Shown: positions 11,632 through 26,505 of the stretch, piece by piece
Layout: the number at the start of each line of letters is the position of its first letter
Numbering within the stretch: position 1 is the first letter of the stretch
Assembly: GCA_963669155.1 (NCBI GenBank)
Contig: OZ022591.1
Location: forward strand, 16,665,860-16,729,859
From: Arbacia lixula
Lineage: Eukaryota > Echinodermata > Echinoidea > Arbacioida > Arbaciidae
Direction: 5' to 3'
Length of the DNA stretch: 64,000 nucleotides
Position numbers and translations under genes: made by a program
Notes under the pieces: model-generated
Told to the model about the DNA's origin: nothing
Database searches by the model: none
The model's input: only the letters and a program-made list of their open reading frames with translations

Positions 11632-11947
11632 GTGGCTTACTGGGCGACCATCAATGACCTCAGCAACAAGGACCGCTTCCCGTACCTTTTCCGCACCGTT
11701 CCTCCAGACCGCCACCAAGCCATGGCCATGCTGGACATCCTACAACACTTCAACTGGACCTTCGTCTCCATCGTGCACGATACGTCAAATTACGCGCTGC
11801 GCGCAGTGGAGGAGCTAACGCGCTTGGTGAAGACGCGCAGGATTTGCCTAGCAACCACGCAAGTGTTTCCCCATGACGCAACCGAGAGGCGCAGCGCGCT
11901 TTACGATGATATCGTGTCTGCGCTGCTGCTGAAACATGATGCTAAAG
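11632..11947 (+). CDS. mGluR-like class C GPCR, exon encoding middle of ligand-binding domain
   Basis: First of four exons of a metabotropic-glutamate-receptor-like GPCR, a plasma-membrane dimeric receptor whose extracellular Venus-flytrap domain binds an amino-acid-type ligand and signals through G proteins. The acceptor is CCTCCAG/GTGGCTTAC and the donor is G/GTAAGT. The exon gives 105 codons plus one base (phase 1). Its residues VAYWATINDLSN, FPYLFRTVPPDRHQAMAMLD and FNWTFVSIVHD align with the block after the first lobe crossover in mGluRs. The Tyr in TSNYALRAVEEL corresponds to the ligand-contacting Tyr236 of mGluR1. The exon starts in phase 0, so an upstream exon carrying the signal peptide and first half of lobe I is required; I did not find it in the window. 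Together the four exons encode 720 residues. Confidence 0.93.
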
Positions 11948-14639
11948 GTAAGTGCGCGATGACATTACATTTTACCCGTGCCAGGGGGCAACGAGCATAA
12001 CCCATTATATACATTTCAGCTTCACACTTACATGTTCAATTCTTTTGATAGGTTTTTGAACCTATCAACCATTTTAACATATTGCTGCACGAAAACTCTG
12101 AAAATTACTCTTGATCTCTGATTTCGGCAATATTCGCGGGGGATCAGTCAAATGGCATTATTTTGTAAATAGTTATTTTTTGTTTGTACGAATATTTAAT
12201 TTGCTAGTAGTGACGGCATCGTTACCGTCAAAGGATATTATTCCCGCGGTAGCCAATATCTTATCCCTATGATCTACGATGGCCAAAAATACTTTTCCGC
12301 CTTAACCAAATTTACATACGTATGCTTTTTTGTTTTCTCCCTTAAAACATATCGCTTTGTTACCCCGTAATCACTTCAAATCCTGTGAGTCCCGCTTACT
12401 CTTAACTGATGAAAGTAACAAGATATAGGCCGCTTCGATTCGATATGTAGGTCATTTGCCTGAGAGGCTCTTGACTCGTCGTGCCTGATCTTACGCTTTC
12501 GATATCACCATTAGTGCGATGTTCCCATTTTTACGAATCGTGGAGTTAGTCGTGGGGATTTCATCATATTTGATCAGTTGTTGAAGTCAGTCGTGAAATT
12601 TGAGTTAAACATTTTGGGTCATGAATAGAGCATAACACAAGGTAGACAAGCGTGGTGCGAGTTTCAAGTTTGGTACAGGACAGAACGATGCGATATGGAC
12701 ACTACTCGTATCGTGTCGTCCCATTCATACATTTAACGACAGGAAGCGGAAAGTGTATGTCGTTTCATTCTAGGTTTGCATGCATTGGTTGCTGCTGATC
12801 CGGCGAATAGTTTTTGCCAAGCTGTTTTTCGGAGACAAGATTTGTTGTGTGCGAACATACAACGCCCTCTGTAAGGGTAGTGACCTAAGGAGTCGTGTGC
12901 AAATAGAGACGGGTATGATTACATGTGCGATTGAGCTCAAACGTTATCATTTAAGGACTTTGTACAAAGTTTAAAACGTATATTATTATCATCGCAGTAG
13001 AGTCTACACTAGTTTTCCTAGCTGAAAATTACAGCGAAAATGGTTTCAAATGGTTCATCTTCGTAGCCTGTATTTGCAAGACAGTAATTGTTCAGTTTCT
13101 TCCTATTTGCCACATCAGCTATACCACATACATCGTAGTGCGCCTGTGGCATACGATCCAGTACACTGGAAAGCAGGTGATTAGAAAAGGATGACGTAAA
13201 AGCACAGACTTACTGTACTCCGAAGTAAATGGGATTAAACGATCAGTCCCGAGGGGATCTAGAGAATTGTGAAGATTTTCCCACGTACGGTATTTTAAAT
13301 TTGTAAAGTAAACACATTTCATTAGTTAATATCATTATCTGCCATACTCTATACTGCCATGGAGTGGTACGTATTACCAGTGCAGGAATGCCTCAATGGC
13401 GTACATAGAGTTAAGTTTTAGTCGAGTTCAGTTTGTGCTATCTATATTGACTGGTATTACATATTCTGACGCATAAACGAGGCCACCGTAACAACTTCGG
13501 TTGACGTCATTCGAGATCTGCTGTAAACACATTAAGATAATGTTGCTGCAATTTCTCACTACACGACGCTGAGTCTCTCGGTCTGAGATTTTATAGCTCA
13601 TCAGAGTTGTCTTTCCGCGCCAGAACGGCGGGAGGCTGCATTGTCCGAGGGGAGCAGTATAGAGGCAGCCATCGGCAGCTCTCGTCTGTTCATCCTCAAT
13701 TACCTCTCTCAGTCCTATAGGCAATATATCGTGCTGTAATTGACGTGGGACCACCAATGGTCGGTAGTGAGAGGGCTAACATTTATATTTCGTTCACACG
13801 GAAGCGGTAAATAATATAGGCGATACACCATTTCTCTGATGGCGTAGGTCAACAGTTCAGCACCCTGGACTAATAGACCGAGACACATTTGCGTAACTCA
13901 CCTCGCGATTTGGTAAGTTACTACCGTAAATAGGACCAAGGATCCGCCGCGCTTCAGTGACGCAATATCACGGAGATACTGGGGCGACAATAATTATCCA
14001 CTTTTGCTCAATATTTGGATTATATTTGCAACTATAAAAATGTATCCAAGGACAGATGGAGATGAAAAAAAAGGGGGGGGGGGAGCAAACGTTGGCGGAA
14101 ATTAGCGTCGTAGTTGTATAAAAGATATGTCCTGTAAGTTGGCATTGATAGTGGGACCTGACTGAATAAATCCAATAAATCCAAATGAACAGAGTAAACG
14201 AAGGCTGGAGGAAGAAACTAACAGCTCAGTTAGGGTGCCACTGTGAAAAGCCGTATAGCAGAAGAAACCGGGTTTCGTGTGTGAACATACCAGTGCGCTT
14301 ACCATGCTTACCATAGTCAGATAACGACACTCGTATTGGGCTGTTCGCATTGGACAGTAAAACATTGGTACAAGTAGCCCGTTTCTTGCGTTGGCATGGT
14401 GGTAAGTTACCGGAGGCAAAGTGCGAGCGTCAACGGCAAACCGCGTTCACCGCTTGAACATACGTTAAGAATTCATGGTGAAGTGATGAGGCAAGTGATT
14501 AAAAGTAGACAACAGTTTTCTGACCCAATTAAATGTTCACTGTATTTTCTATAACTCCGGATTTTTCTGTAAGGTTATACTTTATATCGGAATCATTTGA
14601 TCTTTCATACATCACGTTCATAAATATCGTCAATTTCAA

Positions 14640-15179
14640 TGGTTCATAAATGTTAATTTGCTTTTCAATCTTGCATAGCGATATTATGATACCAAATGAA
14701 ATTTGATGAGAAGTATTCAGCACAGCTGGTGAAATATGAAAATGTATTCATGAAAAAAGGAAAGAAGTACTTCCAGACTGATTTTTTTATTACATATTCC
14801 AACTTTTGATAGGTTTCGATTGAACAAACATGTTCTTACAACAAAAGTGAATTCTTGATGGTACGGCTTCCTTATCCTTGTGTCATTATACAAGTAAATC
14901 TTAAATATACATGCCATTGTTTGATATTCACCTTATTCGCAGAAGGCTTTATTTTTAAGAACATGTTCGTTCAATTGAAACTTATCAAAAGCTGAAATAT
15001 ATTCAATAAAAAATTCAAGTAAGTACTGTAGAAGTACTACTTTCCTTTTTATTTCATGAATACTTACTCATATTTCACAAGCGGCACTGAGATTGCACCT
15101 CATGATTTCTTATCACATTTCATTTGGTATCATAATTTTTCTCTGCAAGATTGAAAAGCAAATTAAGATATAGGAACCA
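14640..15179. mobile_element. Palindromic MITE (540 bp)
   Basis: The left arm from 14640 starts TGGTTC and contains TTAATTTGCTTTTCAATCTT. The right arm carries the reverse complement and ends GAACCA at 15179. The inner halves also pair, for example around AGAACATGTTCG near 14957. The element folds nearly end to end. No coding frame and no clear target duplication. Confidence 0.65.
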
Positions 15180-16370
15180 CTGGAGCAGAGGAAGTCATGT
15201 CAGCGTTGCAATTTTATTCTTTATGTTCCAGACATTATGTATCTCTTTTTGGATTTGTATTTATAACTTGTGACTCCATTCACATGGTCGTAATCGATCG
15301 TACACGTGTTTGTACGTGCGTGTCTGTACATGTAGCTTGCGTCGGTCTATGTGGCTCCTGCGATTCCTTACGTTTCGACATGGCTGTATGTAGAGTTATA
15401 GGCTCGATTGCAGGCAGCAATAGATAGATATTCGTCTTACATGTGTCCATCAATAGACGTGGCCACCCACTATTAATTGCATACCGATTAACCTAATACG
15501 TCCTTCTGGGGGCCTGAACACACGTGCACATCCCTGCGTCTGACGCAAGGCTTTTCTGCCAAATCCTACGCATCCTAGACATGCTAGACGCAGAGAGGTG
15601 CACGACCGGTTGTGATCATGACATAAGATGGGCGAGACAGAACGTCACAGCGGTGATTATATAACAGCGATATCCTGATCGATGATATCTAGTTGGCTTC
15701 CCCATGAACTCAACAACCAATGACGAGAACTATATGTGCGCACGCTCGTGGTTAACATTTGCATGAATTCTAGACACGATGACCAAGATTTATCACATAT
15801 CCCACTCCCTCACTTTGCATAATCTCTGCTGCTTTCATGCCCTTAGGCAATCAATCCCTCTTACATCTTTTAAATGCTTCTGTCTGGACCTACCCCGCCC
15901 ATTATGCATTCAGACAAAATAATAAAATGCGTCAAGTTATACCCATAAATCATTCTCTTAGATTTCATTTTGTTCTTTAAGTATAAGATTTAATCTTTAT
16001 ATCAGTTATCTGTTCCGATTGTATAAACCCCTCAAAGAAGTCTGGAACTCGGGTTTGAGGGGTCATGTATCTTTAGTTGCTTCATTATCGTACACAAGTT
16101 GGATCATATTCATCTTTGCAATAATGTATCGTTTGTAATTCCATAATGGAATGCGCAGTTCTTCTGAATACTAGTAGGCAGCAAGGTCAAATATCAAATG
16201 TTGCAAAATTAAGTCTTTTCTGTTTTGCACATGAATTGAGTTTTGAACGATGTTGATCTGGTGATGCGTGAACGGTCGTTGTCAGGTTGACACAATTCAA
16301 AACACATCGCATCTTCAAAAGAAGTGGAGCCTTCGCTGTTGAAAAAAATGCATTTTGCAGCACTTCATTT

Positions 16371-16695
16371 GTGACTTAGTGCAGTGCGGGGGGGGGGGGG
16401 GGGGGGGTCGACCAGAACAATTGGTTAAGTGTCGGGATAGGTGTAGGTGCATCGAGAGATGGATGATGAACAATGAGAGGACATTAATTAGGCACCAGAA
16501 ATGGAATTCATCACAAATTCATATAACAGAATCCCCAAATTACCCCTGTGACCTTTTTTTTCCTTTAAGATTTACCCACTCATGCATGACTGCTTGGATT
16601 AATGTGATTTTCACAGAGAAGGTAATAAGTTAAGGAACAATCCTGCCAAATTATTTTGCCCAAAACATCTTCGATGAAAAGTTTTGCTATTTTGC
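16371..16695. mobile_element. Family T (G/C-tract) element, fragment
   Basis: After a G-homopolymer at about 16387-16407, the sequence through GTGTCGGGATAGGTGTAGG, ATGGAATTCATCA and AAGGAACAATCCTGCCAAAT matches the right part of the fuller element at 51452-52233. It is truncated and diverged. Confidence 0.65.
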
Positions 16696-16979
16696 TTGTA
16701 CCCCCATCACACCAACGCTACGTCCATGCAGTTCTCATGGTGGTTTGTCTATCTGTCAAAATGCTCTTCATAAAAATGGTCAAGTCCTGGTTGTAGTCTT
16801 GTCGGCATACTTGGCGTCACCAGACGAAACCAGGTCGGCGCGCGTGTGGTCATTTAGATTTGCATAACCTCTACACGCGGTGAAAGTGATTTATCACTTA
16901 TCACATTAACCTGGTTTTCAGCCTACAATCACCGCAGCTTGTATGCGTCTTTGCAAGCAGTGCTTCCTAAATACTTCAG

Positions 16980-17224
16980 ATGCTTCTGTCTCGAGGAACC
17001 CCGCCAAGAGAAGCAAATAAAATCCGACAGGCAAAGCCCAAGATGCATATTGAATCGTTCTTTGAGTTTGGCTCTTATTTCAAAATATTTAGAGAACTCG
17101 GTATTGATGGTGACACGGTATACGATCCCCCATGCGAAGTCTGCGAATGTCTTGTCATGCAAGATCCCGGGTGCCCAAGCGGCAACGCACTTAAGAGCAA
17201 TATCGCGCACTTCAAGACGCCAAA
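16980..17224 (+). CDS. Orphan exon-like open frame, product unknown
   Basis: An open frame of 81 codons plus two bases starts right after a plausible acceptor (ATACTTCAG) and ends at a perfect GTAAGT donor at 17225-17230. The peptide contains FFEFGSYFKIFRELGIDGD and a cysteine-rich segment PPCEVCECLVMQDPGCPSG. It ends in phase 2, whereas the receptor exons around it are phase 1, so it cannot be a cassette exon of that receptor without breaking the frame. Long frames are open here on both strands, which lowers the weight of openness alone. I recognise no family. It could be an exon of a nested gene, a fossil, or chance. Confidence 0.25.
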
Positions 17225-17227
17225 GTA

Positions 17228-17440
17228 AGTCGAAAGCGCGTACGTTCACACTACCGTAACGGCTTCCCGATGCCGCATGCTTTCATGATAATCTCATTGA
17301 TCCTTTCACACTGCTTATAGCTCCAGATAAGAAATATGAAAGCGCCTACGTTAACACTACTATAAAGGTTTCCCACTGGCCCCTCCTTTCATTGTAATCT
17401 CATTGAGCCCTTCACACTACTTCTAGCTACACATACGTAA
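17228..17440. repeat. Two-unit tandem duplication (~105 bp)
   Basis: A block beginning CGAAAGCGC...ACGTTCACACTAC and containing CTCATTGATCCTTTCACACT recurs about 105 bp later (17338-17440) with modest divergence. Confidence 0.65.
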
Positions 17441-17570
17441 AATGTAGTGCGCCGTCTTTGTGGATAATAATCCAATCAAATGGCTTTTGGGCTAATAGAC
17501 CGGTTTACTAATGTAGTCAAATTTATGGATGTTTCTTCCATTGGGGCCTAGTAACGAGTTTTTCCATTAA

Positions 17571-18214
17571 AGGTCACCTGTCATCAAAATGTATGTCTAC
17601 TTATCATGCTTATATTGATGCAAAATGACATGTACAAATCAAAATCACTAACTGTTCAATGGAAATATGTGTCCAATATCTTTAAATATTTTTCTTTATT
17701 TTTCTCAGCACTGATAAGCCCCGCCCCCAAAATATCCTCCAACTCAAGATTCCCCCTGTGACACCATCGAAGGTAGAAATTGGCAGGATAAGAAGCAGAT
17801 TTTATGCACAAATTAGACAATGCAATGACTTCCTCCACCTGCCCACAAGAGCATCACATGTCTTCGCACAATACCACATAACAACCTTTCATGTGGAAAT
17901 AATCGTTTCCTTATGTCAGAAATGTGCTAGCTATGTGATGCTATTATAAGCACTTGCAGGTAGTCATTGCAATGTTTAGTTTCTGCATAAATTATGTCCA
18001 TTATCTTGCTAATTTCTACCTTTGATGATGTCACAGGGGGAATCTTGAGTTGAAGGATATTTTGGAGGCGGGGCTTATCAGTGCTGAGAAAAAAATATAG
18101 AAAAATATTTCAAAATATAGGACACATACTTCCATTGAACAGGTAGTGATTTTGTTATATATATATTAAGTTGCATCAAAAGAAGTCAACATACATTTTG
18201 ATGACAGGGACCCT
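17571..18214. mobile_element. Family W TTAA hairpin element, copy 2
   Basis: TTAA lies at 17567-17570 and 18215-18218. The element has the same 644-bp length and the same long-arm hairpin as the copy at 7590-8233, including CACTGATAAGCCCCGCC and its complement in the other arm. The equal lengths and clean TTAA borders support the boundaries. No transposase frame. Confidence 0.85.
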
Positions 18215-18775
18215 TTAACTTGTACCTTACAATGGTATTTCAGTACTTGGAATCCACTTTGCATACATTAGCTGTTGATATGTCGGGCAAACCTCGGGCA
18301 AGCTTTCCAATTGTCAGGGGCAACCTTTGTTACTTGTATGAATAAAATTTAAATATGTTGGTTGACCGGTATATTGACCGAAGCAGAAAATCCCAGCGGC
18401 GAGCTACAGGCCTACGTACATCCTACAGGCAAGTGGTCAGTGGCGAGTGGCAGTGCAAACGTACTGCGTCTTGTGTACCTTCACAGGAGTTTTAAGATAG
18501 GCCCCCCGGGTTCCCGTACCATTCCGAATCATTTGATGTTTTGATGTAATCTGTTCCATAATTTACAACCAGCTATATTCGTTAAATTCTTTTCTTTATC
18601 GCTTTATTCATTCTTTTATCTCTTCTTATGCCAAATATAATGCTATGAGTTGTGCGTAAAGTTCTGGTGAAAAGGCACAGATGTAGCATATATGGTTCAC
18701 AGAATCGTGTTAGAGCATCGATGGACAACTCAAATCGCTATTTCATCTTTATTCATCCATACCTCTTACTAACTA

Positions 18776-20474
<1,699 letters not shown>

Positions 20475-21355
20475 TATATCTCAATCTAAAATGTGTCATT
20501 TTCTTTCTCTCTTCACGCTTCTCTCCTCCCGTCCCCTTCGCTGAGATTAGCACAGACAGTATAATATATACAAAATTAATCATTCCGAACAGTTCTCTCA
20601 AGAAAGATGACCGTCTTCAGTGAGACGAACAAGTCGGGGCAGTTTACTTAAACTGTGCGAGGTGTCCGGTCTTAAATATCAGCAAATCTCGGGGGATTGT
20701 CGTCCAGCCATATGGATTTTCGTGGTTGATGAGAAGGGATGATTTAAAGCTTAGTGTGGCGGTGTGATGCGTCATGTGATCTTTATACAGTCTTCTTTTA
20801 GATCAGATCTATCTTCCTTTCTCTTTCGTGACAAAGAAATGTCAGTGACTAGTCATTTGTTTTCTTTTGGTTGAGTCGACGTAACTCCCGTCTTTGTTTA
20901 AGTGTTTGTTGACTTTATGGTACTTTTCCGGCGATACCTAACAGAGGTGCTTGAACCTCAATCACGTGTTGGTACTGAAGCTGTAAAACAAATCTACTAA
21001 TTTATCACGTATATATTGCGGTAAACTTTGCAAGATTGTTTTAATGTGAGCCAAATGTTAATGGTTTTGTGGTACTGGTACCTGAGAAATGTAGCAACTA
21101 AATAACTCGTATCAAATCGAATCAAACGATACTCTCAGTCTCACATCAAACATGACCAGATGCATCGGCATTATACATGTATTCGCACTCTCATAGTGTA
21201 TCCTCCGTTGGGAAAATAATTAAAGTACTGTTCTTTATCCCACTTTTTGTTTTAATATTTAGGAATTAGGGATGATTTTAGTCTGCGCCCCCTCTGTTTA
21301 GAAAATCTGTCCTGTAAGTGTCTTCTCTATTTAAAACTACTATGCCTGTACACGA

Positions 21356-21793
21356 ATGTCTTTCAAAGTTAACTACGTGCTTATAAGCACAGGGGCAAAA
21401 CCCATCACATTAACGACAGTCGCTAAAACACTTATGGAAACTGATCATTCTCCGAAAATGACTTCCCATCAAGTTCTATATAGCTTTATTTGGTTGGGTT
21501 TCCATACCGACCCCACGGGTGTGATAAACTACTCGCGACGCATTAATATGTATTCCTCCGTGAGCAGTCGAAGCGAGGGACATAATTGCGAAAATGATTG
21601 GAGTAGAAACTGTTTATTTATGTTTCACCACATCACTCAGTTTTCATTCTTCCCTGAAGTCTTCACGAAAGACTGTCATGACGTTGGCTGTGAAAGGGCA
21701 ATTGGTTTGTGTTTTTCTTGTATCGTCGTTAGCATTTTAACTATAAACATTATTCCTGTGGGCCATTCTATGAAAAAGTGGACACATTTCTAA
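21356..21793 (+). other. Unassigned 145-codon open frame in the receptor intron
   Basis: An ATG-to-stop frame with no recognisable domain, no flanking splice logic and ordinary AT-rich composition. I list it only because it is the longest unexplained + frame between the Tc1 element and the TTACA array. It is probably chance. Confidence 0.1.
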
Positions 21794-22600
21794 ATTTCAA
21801 ATGTCTATATATAGGGATACAGGGTTCAATGTAAGTTCATATCTTTGGTATGTTGTTCGATTTTAGAATACTTTCATTTGTACCTATTTTTAGCATTCAA
21901 ATTTCTATCATTCATGAGATATTGAACTAGACATGAAAAATGTATGGGTTTGGGACATGAACAGCATTGTTTTTTTGTTTTTTTTTAACCAAAGGACGAA
22001 GTGTAACTAACGGTAACGTAACTTACAGTGCTTATGTTCTTGCAGTTGAAACTGAACAGATTTCCTGCAAAAAGAAGTATATCAATTAGCATGACATCAG
22101 CAATGCTATAGTTTGCATACTTTGTTTTAAATGCACCTAGTTTGAGGAAAATAATTGGCAAAGGCGTGTCATTTCGTCCATGTCCAATTTATGTAACGTA
22201 ACTAACGGAAAGTTAAGTTCTTGTAATCCCCGATTTTTTTTCTTCATGATTTTGTCTTCATAGTGCAAGGTAGGCCTACAGGTAGGTCTAAGCTTCAGTT
22301 ATTGATATGACGAAAAAAAAAATGTTAATGTCCACGTATCTTTCTACAGCACCCAAATACATTGGCAGAGGTACCATAAAGTGTCATGTAGAAAATCATG
22401 GAATTTTCCTCATGTAATAAAACCCGTCTGGAAAGATCGCTCACGGGAGGCAAGGAATGTGGCCTTTCTGAGTGCATGGTCTTTCTGTACAAGATTACTT
22501 TGATGGCAGGTATCAATGAGAAACATCGTTCAAAGAAACCAAATTATAAACCCAAGAAAGAGGCACTAACATGACGAATCAATTCAAGTCAACAGACATC

Positions 22601-22840
22601 GTATTATATTACATTACAGTACATTACATGACATTTGTATTAAATTACATTTATATTACATTTCATTCCATTTCATTACATTACATAACGTTCCATTACA
22701 TTACATTACATTACATTTTTATCAAATTACATTTACATTACATTACATTTATATTACATTTCATTTCATTGCATGGCATTGCATTGCATTGCATTATATT
22801 ACATTACATTGCAACACATTATGTTACATTACATTAGTTT
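22601..22840. repeat. TTACA-type pentanucleotide microsatellite
   Basis: About 240 bp of degenerate tandem TTACA/TTTCA/TTGCA units. The long frame across it comes only from the repeat. Confidence 0.9.
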
Positions 22841-23251
22841 GAAGAATAAGAACATGATTATGATGAATATTCATTCACGGTCTCAAAACCATGTCCTTCT
22901 TTTGATGAATTCACCAACACCCTTGACATGGCACCTATTAGGAGTGCGTGTGTAGAGTACGGTGAAGTTGATGTACAGCACGTGCAGCCATGAACAAAAC
23001 ACTTGATTAATTCAAAACGTGTTCCGGTAATGCCATACACTCTACCTATATTAAAGTATGTGACATTGAACGTAGCCGATGAATGATTTATTTACGGCCA
23101 TCGGGCAACCATACGACATGACTTTGTAATCATTTTGATTAATTAAAGTCCATTACACTCATCCCTTTTCGGAATGACTACCTTGTTGCCAGCGGTAACA
23201 TATCGGTAGGCTACATTATGGATGTAAAACGGGTTGCTATGGAGGTAGAAG

Positions 23252-23474
23252 TACACTACAGCTCAAAGGAACTGGCACGGGTAAAGGAAAAGGAAAGAAA
23301 GGGAAGGAGCCGCAGTTTTGAACCGTGGTATATGATATGAAACATGATGCTTTTTAGGTTAAACCATCGTGTTTCATGCTGAACGGGACAAAATATACAG
23401 CGGTTTAAAATTGCGGCTCCTTCCCTTTCTTCCATTTCCATTTACCCGTGCCAATTCCGTTGAGATGTAATGTA
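23252..23474. mobile_element. Family V hairpin MITE, copy 1
   Basis: The ends TACACTACAGCTCAAAGGAA and near-complement pair, and the purine-rich arm GGAAAGAAAGGGAAGGAGCC mirrors GGCTCCTTCCCTTTCTTCC. Arms of about 105 bp make a near-complete hairpin. The terminal TA suggests a Tc1/mariner-type target. Four more copies lie in the window. Confidence 0.8.
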
Positions 23475-24883
23475 CATGTAGTTTGCAATGGCTACTTGTA
23501 CAGCACGAAAACAAATTGGAATGTTTTGAATGATTAAAAATTGCTTATCGTAAGACTATTCCGTGGGTCAATGTAAATGTGAAATTGCCAAAAAAAAAAG
23601 GTGTTGGTGGTGAAGAATGTGACAGTTTGATAGAGAGGAGGATTTACGATAATTTGTACAGAGCGACACCTAAAATCGATGTTGACATTAATATCGTTTC
23701 AATTACATTTGAGTATTAAGCTTTATGTGGTGATAGATGATGTCAATGAGGAATTAGAACGTATTACTGAAGAGGGGGGAATATTAGATATTAGAGAATA
23801 TGGTAGTGTGTAGTGTGACATGGAAATGAACGGCACAAGATAGATCCGAATGGAAAAATGATGAGGAGGCCTTCCTTCACCAGTGGAGAGAAATAGGCTT
23901 CATAGATAGAATGAAGAGGGGGGGGGGGGCACAGAGAGATATAAGAAAGGAAGAAGAAAGGAGGGAGAAATGAAGAGGGAGAAGGAAGTTGGAAGGAGGA
24001 GGGGAGTAAACAGAGGGGGTGAAAGCATTTAACTGATATTACCAGACGATCACAATTGTGAATGGTGACGCCAGCGGAAAGTGTAGAAATTGACCGAATT
24101 CGTAGAACAGGTATACAGTAACTCGAGGTTGATTGCAAACACGAAAAGATAACATCGGCGACGGTCATTTGTCAGAGTGCAATCGATATTCTTCTCTGAG
24201 CTTCGCTGGAGGTAATTTGATTAACTAATGCAAATATTCTGCTCGTTCCTCTCACAATTATGCCTGGACATCCATTAGACCACATCATAACTCTTTACGC
24301 GTTACACTCGCATAATAGTTCTATTACCTCCAGCAAAACCCACAATTCCTATATGGACCAGGATTTTGTCTGGCACGGGCAGGGTTAACGATATTAAAGA
24401 CTGAACGGCACTCTTGATCACTAATGCCTGCAGATAAGTAGGGCATGCAGTTTCAAGAGCTGCACGAGTAGATATAGATTAACGTTGCAACTTCCTTTTG
24501 CCAGGGGGAAATCATTCAGGTCCTACGACATCTGGACATTGGACAAGATGATATTCCTCATGACTATACGACACCAATTTTCATTTGCGACTATTCCGGA
24601 GTTTTGTTTGTGTATTTTGTTGAGGATTTGTTGAGGATTGATATGTTTTATTGATTTTCATGATTTATACAAAACAAAAAAAAATAAAATAAAAATATAA
24701 TACTCGTATGTATAGCAAACAAAACAAAAACAATCATAAAAGCAAAAGTACAATTCCGATTTTTTTCCATTTTTTTTAGGGTTTGATAAGAACAGCATCC
24801 ATCCGTGCATATTGTAACATGGTTGTCGGTCAATCGGGACGTTAAGAGGAGAAAAGGTCAAAATAACGATTAACATCACCATG
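23475..24883. other. Intronic stretch, nothing recognised
   Basis: AT-rich with a purine-rich patch at 23908-24020. I support no gene or delimited element. Confidence 0.5.
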
Positions 24884-25050
24884 TACACAACAGCTCAAAG
24901 GAATTGGCATAGGGAGAGGGAAAGGGAAGAAAGGGAAGGACCCGCAGTTTTGAACCGCGGTATATTTTGTCCAGTCCAGCATGAAACACGATGCTTTTTC
25001 CCTTTCTTCCCTTTCCCTTTCCCTATGCCAATTCTTTGAGCTATAGTGTA
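24884..25050. mobile_element. Family V hairpin MITE, copy 2 (internally deleted)
   Basis: It has the same termini as the other family V copies, but the arm beyond the loop is shortened: after GATGCTTTTT the sequence jumps to the CCCTTTCTTCC arm, leaving 167 bp instead of about 225-235. Confidence 0.75.
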
Positions 25051-25376
25051 TTTCATACGCCGTTGAGGGTGTAAGCCCTTACTAGCACGTGATATCTATG
25101 TGAGTTCTTGACATATTAGCACAAGTGACAAGATAGCTTCCCACTTTGCTTTTAGAAAAAAAAACGAGGCATCATGCAATACATGACAATACATCATTCT
25201 GATCAACGCACTTTCAGAAGATAACTGTGCTAATGCAGCTTTTATGCATAGCCTTTAAACAAACGTTGCTTGTGACAACTGGAAAGCTTATTGGGCTGTT
25301 TGTTCGCCCTGGCAGAAATTAACGTGTACAAACTAATACATGAGAAAGAGAATAGAAAAGGACAGGTCGATTAAAC

Positions 25377-26107
25377 CATGGACCTATCATGAATGGACTG
25401 TGCTCGGATAGATTTCCTTTGATCTATGATGACCGCCGCCTCATAAAAAATCAAGACATTCAGGTGTTTTAAACAATTAGCTGTATTTCTAATTAGGTAG
25501 TGCCTTCCTCTGAATAACAAAAGAAAATCTGTTTTGAGAAATATGTCAACCGTTCAGCCTGCGCTGGGAGCTCGTAGGTGATTTTTTTACACACACTGTG
25601 AATTAATTTTGGGGTGAGCGAAGGTAAATTTTGGAAAAATGGGAGAAAGAATTTGGTCCGTAACTTTTTCGGACACCTCCGGACACGAAATTGAGCTTGT
25701 TTCCATGGAAGATAAAACACTCAATAAACGATTTACAAGATATTTTTAATGAAATATCATTGCTTAATGTGCGATATGGAGGCATTTCTCTGGCATGTTT
25801 TCTACAGTATTCTCCTTTTATCCCCAAAACGAAGCAACAATATAATCTGAAATACACAGAATCGTATCTTTATAAGATGTACTACTACTGCACATGCACT
25901 TCAGTTCATGAAGTGGTTCTGAAATTTTCTGCGCATACAAAATATATAATCCTCTAAATGCATCCAAAATTCGCTTTGCATATTTGGCGGTGGTCGTCAC
26001 TGGATCAAAGAACCAAATGCGTCAAATATTCTATTGTGTTATCAGTGAACGCGACTGGTGTAGGAATAAATTATGCTTCGTGCTGACTCCAGTTCTAACA
26101 TCTACCT
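25377..26107 (+). mobile_element. Family X element, copy D (731 bp, uninterrupted)
   Basis: It starts CATGGACCTATCATG and ends ...AACATCTACCT. It is flanked by a perfect 8-bp duplication GATTAAAC (25369-25376 and 26108-26115). The ends are not inverted repeats of each other; a subterminal inverted motif, TTTGATC(C/T)A..GACC(G/A)CCGCC, lies inside both ends. This is the reference copy for reading the nested ones. A 75-codon minus-strand frame at 25493-25720 is shared by copies A and B but not kept in copy C. Confidence 0.85.
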
Positions 26108-26505
26108 GATTAAACATGTGCGATTTTGCAGTTATGCATTGTACAGTCATGCGTTCAAATACGTCTTCTCATGTAAAGGGAAGTTATGCACTAACAATAT
26201 TCGGCATTATAAAAAACGAATCTACTCAAGAACAGCACGATAGAAACTGATCGATTGATACCATACATTATGTAAGGCTAGGTAAGATATTAACGTTTTC
26301 GTGCTCTCTTCTCGTCTCGATGGGGCGGTGGGAGGGAGAGAGAGGGTAACAGATGGGTGCCAAATTTGACGCTTCGACGCAACTCCAAGGGAAATCATGA
26401 TGTATGAGGGGAAATTTAGGCATGGCAGTTAGGGATTGGTAGTATTTAATCGTGGAAGAGTGCCATAATAAGACTGGAGGTTTCACTCGGCATGCTTGGG
26501 GCGAT

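Noticed and set aside
13428-13757. 109-codon minus-strand frame
   Set aside because: Not recognised, no splice context, and within chance length for this local composition.
22571-22837. His/Tyr/Ile-rich frame
   Set aside because: It is a translation of the TTACA pentanucleotide repeat.
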